From contig NZ_FNAV01000021.1 of NCBI RefSeq assembly GCF_900102075.1, positions 1-64,000 on the forward strand: a stretch of DNA of 64,000 nucleotides, given 5' to 3'. Numbering within the stretch: position 1 is the stretch's first letter; every line of letters starts with the position of its first letter. Below the pieces are notes generated by a model. The model was not told where the DNA came from. It saw nothing but the letters and a program-made list of their open reading frames with translations, and did no database searches. Made by a program: the position numbers and the translations under genes. Positions 60,263 through 64,000 of this stretch are shown here, piece by piece. The stretch is from Salipiger thiooxidans. Lineage in GTDB: Bacteria; Pseudomonadota; Alphaproteobacteria; Rhodobacterales; Rhodobacteraceae.

Positions 60263-61298
60263 CCTCGGGGCCTTCGCTGAGGATGGCGAGAACCCGGGCA
60301 TCGGCGCCAGGCTCGAGCCCCGCAAGCAGCGCCGCCAGCCCGGCCCCGCCCGAGGGTGTGGTGTCGAAACCGTGCTCGGCAAGGATCGCGACGCCGTCGC
60401 GGACCTCGTCCTCGGTGAGGGTGGCAAAGCCGTCGGCGTCGCGCGACAGGCCGGCCAGCGCGATCATCGACGGCGTCTTGCAGTCGAGCCGCCCCATGCA
60501 CGAGACCGGCCCCTCGGAGGTGACGAGCCTGCCCGCGCGGATGCTGTCGATCAGGGCGGGCGCGGCATCGGGTTCAACGACGATGATGCGGGGGCCGTCG
60601 CCCCAGGCAAGGCGGAGGTGTGCGGCCACCGCGGCAGCGAGCCCGCCGACCCCGGCCTGCAACAGCACATGGGTCGGGGGCGCGTCCATCTGCGCGACCG
60701 CCTCGGCGGCGAGCTGCGTGTAACCCTCCATCACCCGCAGCGGCAGCTCGGTGTAGCCGGGCCACGAGCTGTCGGACAGCAGCGTCCAGCCCTGTTCCCC
60801 GGCGGCCTCGGTGGCGGCGGCCATGCTCGCCTCGTAATCCGCGCCCGCCCGGACGACCTCGGCGCCATGGGCCGCGAGCCGTTGCGCGAAGGGCTCGGGC
60901 ACAGTCCGGGACAGGAAGATCACCGCCCGCGCGCCGAAGATCCGTGCCCCCGCCGCCACCGAGAGCCCGTGGTTCCCGGCGCTTGCGGCCACGTAGGTCC
61001 GCCCGGCCAGCGCCTGCCGCAGCGCCTCGGGATCGCGGCCCGCCTGCGCCACCGCCTCGCGCGCGATGGCATGGGCCGCGCCGAGCGCCTTGAAGCTGCC
61101 GAGCCCCATGCGCCCGCGCTCGTCCTTGATGCGGAGCTCCGCCACCCCCGCCAGCCGCGCCAGCCCGGGCGCGTCGCGGAGCGGGGTCTCCCTGTGGGCG
61201 GGGCACAGGCCGAGCAGCGCCGCCACGTCGGTGGCCTCGGCGACCGGCATCAGCCCCTCGGGGTCGAGCCCCTTTCCGCGCCACGGGTTCTCGATCAT
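60255..61298 (-). CDS. Diaminopropionate ammonia-lyase-like PLP enzyme
   Basis: Fold-type II PLP enzyme of 347 residues. The Schiff-base lysine is K70 in RMGLGSFKALGAA, with AASAGNHGLSVAAGARIFGA as the substrate/phosphate loop. DSSWPGYTELPLRVMEGYTQLAAEA and VLLQAGVGGLAAAVAAHL closely parallel DpaL (diaminopropionate ammonia-lyase), and related serine/threonine-dehydratase-like EutB of ectoine clusters. It would eliminate ammonia from a 2,3-diamino acid or hydroxy amino acid. First gene of a three-gene operon. Somewhat shorter than the usual 400 residues. Confidence 0.83.
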   Translation of the reverse strand: MIENPWRGKGLDPEGLMPVAEATDVAALLGLCPAHRETPLRDAPGLARLAGVAELRIKDERGRMGLGSFKALGAAHAIAREAVAQAGRDPEALRQALAGRTYVAASAGNHGLSVAAGARIFGARAVIFLSRTVPEPFAQRLAAHGAEVVRAGADYEASMAAATEAAGEQGWTLLSDSSWPGYTELPLRVMEGYTQLAAEAVAQMDAPPTHVLLQAGVGGLAAAVAAHLRLAWGDGPRIIVVEPDAAPALIDSIRAGRLVTSEGPVSCMGRLDCKTPSMIALAGLSRDADGFATLTEDEVRDGVAILAEHGFDTTPSGGAGLAALLAGLEPGADARVLAILSEGPEDG

Positions 61299-61420
61299 AA
61301 ACGTCAAAGCGGCCCCTCTCCGGTTCTGGAACGGGCCGAGTAGGCACGGCAAGCGCCTGCCGGGCAAGTGTTTTGGCAGCAAGCGCGCGGGCGGGATCAG
61401 GTCGCGAGACGCGGACGACC

Positions 61421-61560
61421 AACGGCAGCGCGTTGTGGAAGACCGACGTCGACCCGGTGCTCCCAGGCGACATTGCGCTTGACGGACGGCACCGTTGCCG
61501 ACATCTCCTGCACCATGTTCAAGACCCGGACCCTTGCCGATCAACGCCGACGCCGCAGCC
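61421..61560 (+). pseudogene. Frameshifted gene relic of unknown family
   Basis: One plus-strand frame reads NGSALWKTDVDPVLPGDIAL and, after a single-base shift near 61481, the next frame continues TDGTVADISCTMFKTRTLAD then QRRRRSPAAALRAARR. Both halves look like genuine conserved protein, and only a frameshift joins them, so this is probably a broken gene. I do not recognise the family with certainty; a small NTF2-like enzyme is possible. Confidence 0.45.
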
Positions 61561-61670
61561 CTGCGGCGGCGCTTCGGGCTGCGCGTCGATCACTGGCCTC
61601 CGGCACGGTATCCAGCCTTTCGTAGATACCACCGACGGAGCCCCTCCGATCCGCGTCCCTGACCCCCCGC

Positions 61671-61697
61671 AGCCCCCGGCTCCGGGGGCTTTCTTTT
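61671..61697 (+). terminator. Strong hairpin with T-run 26 bp before argC
   Basis: AGCCCCCGG pairs perfectly with CCGGGGGCT (nine G-C-rich pairs, 2-nt loop at the tip) and is followed by TTCTTTTT. It is a good intrinsic terminator. Because it lies directly before the argC ribosome-binding site (AAGGAAGGA), it either ends an upstream transcript or acts in a transcription-attenuated leader of argC. Confidence 0.75.
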
Positions 61698-61722
61698 TCC
61701 CGAACCAAGGAAGGACATCCTC

Positions 61723-62700
61723 ATGAGCATTCGCGTCGGCATTGTCGGCATCAGCGGTTTCGGCGGCGGCGAAGCGCTGCGCCTGATCGCGGCCCACCCC
61801 GCCTTCGAACTCGTCTACGCCGCCGGAGAGGGCAGCGCGGGCAGCCGTCTGGTCGACCGCTTCCCCGGCGTGCCGCACAGGCTTGCCGGGCTGGTGATCG
61901 AGAAATGGGATCCGGCCGCCCTGCCCGATCTCGACCTGCTGTTCGCCTCGCTGCCCACCGGCACCTCTGCCGAGGCGCTGGCGCGGGTCCCCGAGACAGT
62001 GAAGATCGTCGACATCGGTGGCGACCATCGCCACGTCGAGGGCTGGGTCTACGGGCTTGCCGACATCTGGCCGGACCGGATCCGGGGCAGCCGTCGCGTC
62101 GCCAACCCCGGCTGCTTCCCGGTGGCCACGCTCAACACGCTGGCGCCGCTGCTCGCGGCGGGGCTGATCGAGCCCGGCAACATCGTGATCGACGCCAAGA
62201 CCGGGATTTCGGGTGCCGGGCGCGGCGGGGGCGACAGCCGCTTCGGCTATGCCGAGACCAACGAGAACCTGCAGCCCTATGGCCTGCTGCAGCACGTCCA
62301 CATGCCCGAGATGGAGACCACCATCGAGCAGCTGGGCGGCGGCAGCGCCGCGGGGCTGGTGTTCACGCCGCATCTCGTGCCGATGACCCGCGGCCTGCTC
62401 GTCACCATCTACTGCCGTGGCAGCGCCTCCACCGCGCAATGCCTCGACGCGGCGCGCGAGTTCTACGCCGATCGCCCGTTCGTCCGGGTGACCGACCGGC
62501 CGCCGCAGACCAAGTGGGCGAGCGGGTCGAACCTCTCGTTCATGAGCTATGCCGCCGATCCGGACCGCAACCTCGTGATCGCGATGGGGGTGGTGGACAA
62601 CCTCGGCAAGGGCGCCGCCGGGCACGCGGTTCAGAACGCCAACCTGATCTCAGGCCTGCCCGAGACCGCCGGGCTCGAGGGCGCGCCGGTCTGGCCGTAA
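61723..62700 (+). CDS. argC: N-acetyl-gamma-glutamyl-phosphate reductase
   Basis: NADPH-dependent reductase of arginine biosynthesis, 325 residues. The nucleotide-binding start VGIVGISGFGGGEALRLIAAHP, the catalytic cysteine C131 in ANPGCFPVATL and the conserved GISGAGRGGGDSRFGYAETNEN and LVPMTRGLL segments are typical of ArgC. It is slightly short and has FP instead of the common YP after the cysteine, so it may be a specialised paralogue acting on another acyl-glutamyl or aminoadipyl phosphate. No other arginine genes are adjacent. AAGGAAGGA precedes the ATG. Confidence 0.88.
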   Translation: MSIRVGIVGISGFGGGEALRLIAAHPAFELVYAAGEGSAGSRLVDRFPGVPHRLAGLVIEKWDPAALPDLDLLFASLPTGTSAEALARVPETVKIVDIGGDHRHVEGWVYGLADIWPDRIRGSRRVANPGCFPVATLNTLAPLLAAGLIEPGNIVIDAKTGISGAGRGGGDSRFGYAETNENLQPYGLLQHVHMPEMETTIEQLGGGSAAGLVFTPHLVPMTRGLLVTIYCRGSASTAQCLDAAREFYADRPFVRVTDRPPQTKWASGSNLSFMSYAADPDRNLVIAMGVVDNLGKGAAGHAVQNANLISGLPETAGLEGAPVWP

Positions 62701-62997
62701 GGGACCGGCGTCGCGACAATACCCGGCCGCTCGCCTCGTCGCGGGTGGCCGGGGGCCGGTGCCTGCGCAATGGGCCGCAGGCGCGGCGCCCGGGGTGCCC
62801 TTGCGGAAGTGCGTCCCTGTCGACGGGGCCGCGCTTGCGCCCACGCCAAGTCGCCGGACCCCGCGCAAAACACGTCACCACCTGCGAAAAGCGGGCGCAG
62901 AGGTTCAGACAAAAGTCCCATCAGGCGTTGTATCGCACCGATCAGGCCTATATGGGGACGGACTTCATGTGACCAATCCCTTGGGAGCAGACAGCCC
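62701..62997. other. Spacer between argC and nspC
   Basis: Short frames only; no clear terminator or promoter box found. It presumably contains the nspC promoter. Confidence 0.4.
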
Positions 62998-64000
62998 ATG
63001 CAGACCCCCTATTACCTGATCGACAAGTCCCGCCTTCTTGCCAACATGGAAAAGGTCGCCCGCCTGCGTGAGCTTTCGGGGGCCAAGGCCCTGCTGGCGC
63101 TGAAGTGTTTCGCCACGTGGTCGGTCTTCGACCTGATGAGCGAGTACATGGACGGCACCACCTCGTCGTCGCTCTTCGAGGTGAAGCTCGGGCGCGAGAA
63201 GTTCCCGGGCGAGACCCACGCCTATTCGGTGGCATGGGCCGATGACGAGATCGACGAGGTGCTGGCGAGCTCGGACAAGATCATCTTCAACACCGTGGGC
63301 CAGCTCGCGCGCTTCGAGGAGGTCAGCCGCGGCCACACCCGCGGGCTGCGGGTGAACCCCGGCGTTTCGACCTCGAGCTTCGATCTGGCCGACCCCGCCC
63401 GCCCCTTCTCGCGGCTGGGCGAGCATGACCCCGAGGTGATCGCGCCGGTGCTCGACCAGATCAGCGGTTTCATGTTCCACAACAACTGCGAGAACGCCGA
63501 TTTCGAGCGTTTCGACGCCATGCTCGGCGCCATCGAGCAGCGCTTCGGCCACCTGATCCGCGAGATGAAATGGATCTCGCTCGGCGGCGGCATCCATTTC
63601 ACCGGCGAGGGCTACCCGCTCGAGCGCCTCGCGGAGCGGCTCAGGCGCTTTGCCGGCGAGAACGAGGTGCAGGTCTACCTCGAGCCCGGCGAGGCGGCGA
63701 TCACCAAATCGACCACGCTCGAGGTCACGGTGCTCGACACGCTCTTCAACGGCAAGAACCTCGCCATCGTGGACAGCTCGATCGAGGCCCACATGCTGGA
63801 CCTGCTGATCTACCGCGAATCCGCGCGCATGGAGCAGTCGGGCGATCAGGAGTGGATGGTCTGCGGCAAGTCCTGCCTCGCCGGGGACATTTTCGGCGAG
63901 TTCCGCTTCCCCACCCCGCTCAAGGCCGGCGACCGGATCAGCATCCAGGACGCGGCCGGTTACACAATGGTCAAGAAAAACTGGTTCAACGGGGTGAAAA
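62998..64000 (+). CDS. nspC: Carboxynorspermidine decarboxylase (partial, runs off right edge)
   Basis: PLP-dependent fold-III decarboxylase making spermidine/norspermidine from the carboxy precursor. The visible 334 residues begin MQTPYYLIDKSRLLANMEKV, with the PLP lysine in ALLALKCFATWSVFD and the family's GTTSSSLFEVKLGREKF, FMFHNNCENADFERF, WISLGGGIHFTG, YLEPGEA and VCGKSCLAGDIFGE motifs. GGGAG precedes the ATG. The frame is open to the window end, so about 30-40 residues are missing. The usual partner, carboxyspermidine dehydrogenase, is not in the window. Confidence 0.92.
   Translation, partial: MQTPYYLIDKSRLLANMEKVARLRELSGAKALLALKCFATWSVFDLMSEYMDGTTSSSLFEVKLGREKFPGETHAYSVAWADDEIDEVLASSDKIIFNTVGQLARFEEVSRGHTRGLRVNPGVSTSSFDLADPARPFSRLGEHDPEVIAPVLDQISGFMFHNNCENADFERFDAMLGAIEQRFGHLIREMKWISLGGGIHFTGEGYPLERLAERLRRFAGENEVQVYLEPGEAAITKSTTLEVTVLDTLFNGKNLAIVDSSIEAHMLDLLIYRESARMEQSGDQEWMVCGKSCLAGDIFGEFRFPTPLKAGDRISIQDAAGYTMVKKNWFNGVK

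Larger units (their letters stand above)
61299..61722. other. Intergenic region, 424 bp, between lyase operon and argC
   Basis: Divergent space serving the lyase operon (minus) and argC (plus). It contains a frameshifted gene relic (61421-61560) and a strong hairpin with T-run just before argC, both listed separately. Confidence 0.6.

Noticed and set aside
1-64000. tRNA, rRNA or CRISPR features
   Set aside because: No cloverleaf-like conserved arms, rRNA landmarks or regularly spaced repeats were noticed when reading the sequence. A tRNAscan or CRISPR-finder run would be decisive.

Overview
The window is GC-rich DNA from an alphaproteobacterium, most likely a Rhodobacterales (Roseobacter-group) strain. 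That placement is inferred from gene content (Nit1 nitrilase cluster, FecCD-type siderophore uptake, MocR and GntR regulators, carboxynorspermidine decarboxylase) and from the dense gene packing with ATGA and 8-bp overlaps. No rRNA, tRNA or CRISPR array was recognised.

Positions 1-13,400 form a mosaic of small accessory loci. The left edge is the 3' end of an IS5-family element. It is followed by an iron-siderophore ABC importer (358-3160, minus), a LysR regulator divergent from an Old-Yellow-Enzyme oxidoreductase (3739-5961), and an APC-like permease (6512-7726). Next comes a block of about 5.5 kb (7742-13260) bounded by two inverted, truncated copies of an IS481-type transposon end; it carries a YfcC-like carrier, its GntR regulator and a TrkH/TrkA potassium system. 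Intergenic spaces here are long and hold decayed sequence.

Positions 13,406-19,468 hold a large secreted protein resembling CLCA metalloprotease/VWA proteins with thrombospondin-type calcium repeats, and a convergent tyrosinase operon (orphan protein, tyrosinase, DUF2182 membrane protein).

Positions 19,920-28,099 hold the conserved but functionally unsolved Nit1 (MSMEG_0572-0567 / sll0783-0787) nitrilase cluster: eight overlapping plus-strand genes ending in an LnmK/Pnap_2097-type gene. They are transcribed divergently from a MocR-type regulator across a space with a striking set of ATTGAT/ATCAAT half-sites.

Positions 28,103-55,805 (minus strand, 19 genes) encode an extracellular contractile injection system (eCIS, Afp/PVC-like): sheath, tube, assembly ATPase, DUF4255 terminator, two DUF4157 proteins, tube-adaptor, LysM, hub, spike, gp25, two baseplate-J-like proteins, a tail-protein-I-like protein and a beta-helix fibre candidate. 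Unusual parts are a lectin-like beta-propeller inside one baseplate protein, and two neighbouring DUF4157 proteins. One of these couples a CLCA-like HExxHxxxGxxDEY motif to a beta-barrel-like tail; the other couples an OmpA-like domain to a hydrophobic, acidic and Cys-rich C-terminus. No phage capsid, packaging, integration or lysis genes accompany it.

Positions 56,100-64,000 hold a cardiolipin-synthase-like phospholipase D protein, gene relics (possible M20 peptidase, FAD-linked oxidase, one frameshifted relic), and an operon of a diaminopropionate ammonia-lyase-like enzyme, an M24 hydrolase and an Asp/Glu-racemase-like protein. ArgC follows behind a strong hairpin-T-run leader, and the start of carboxynorspermidine decarboxylase runs off the right edge.
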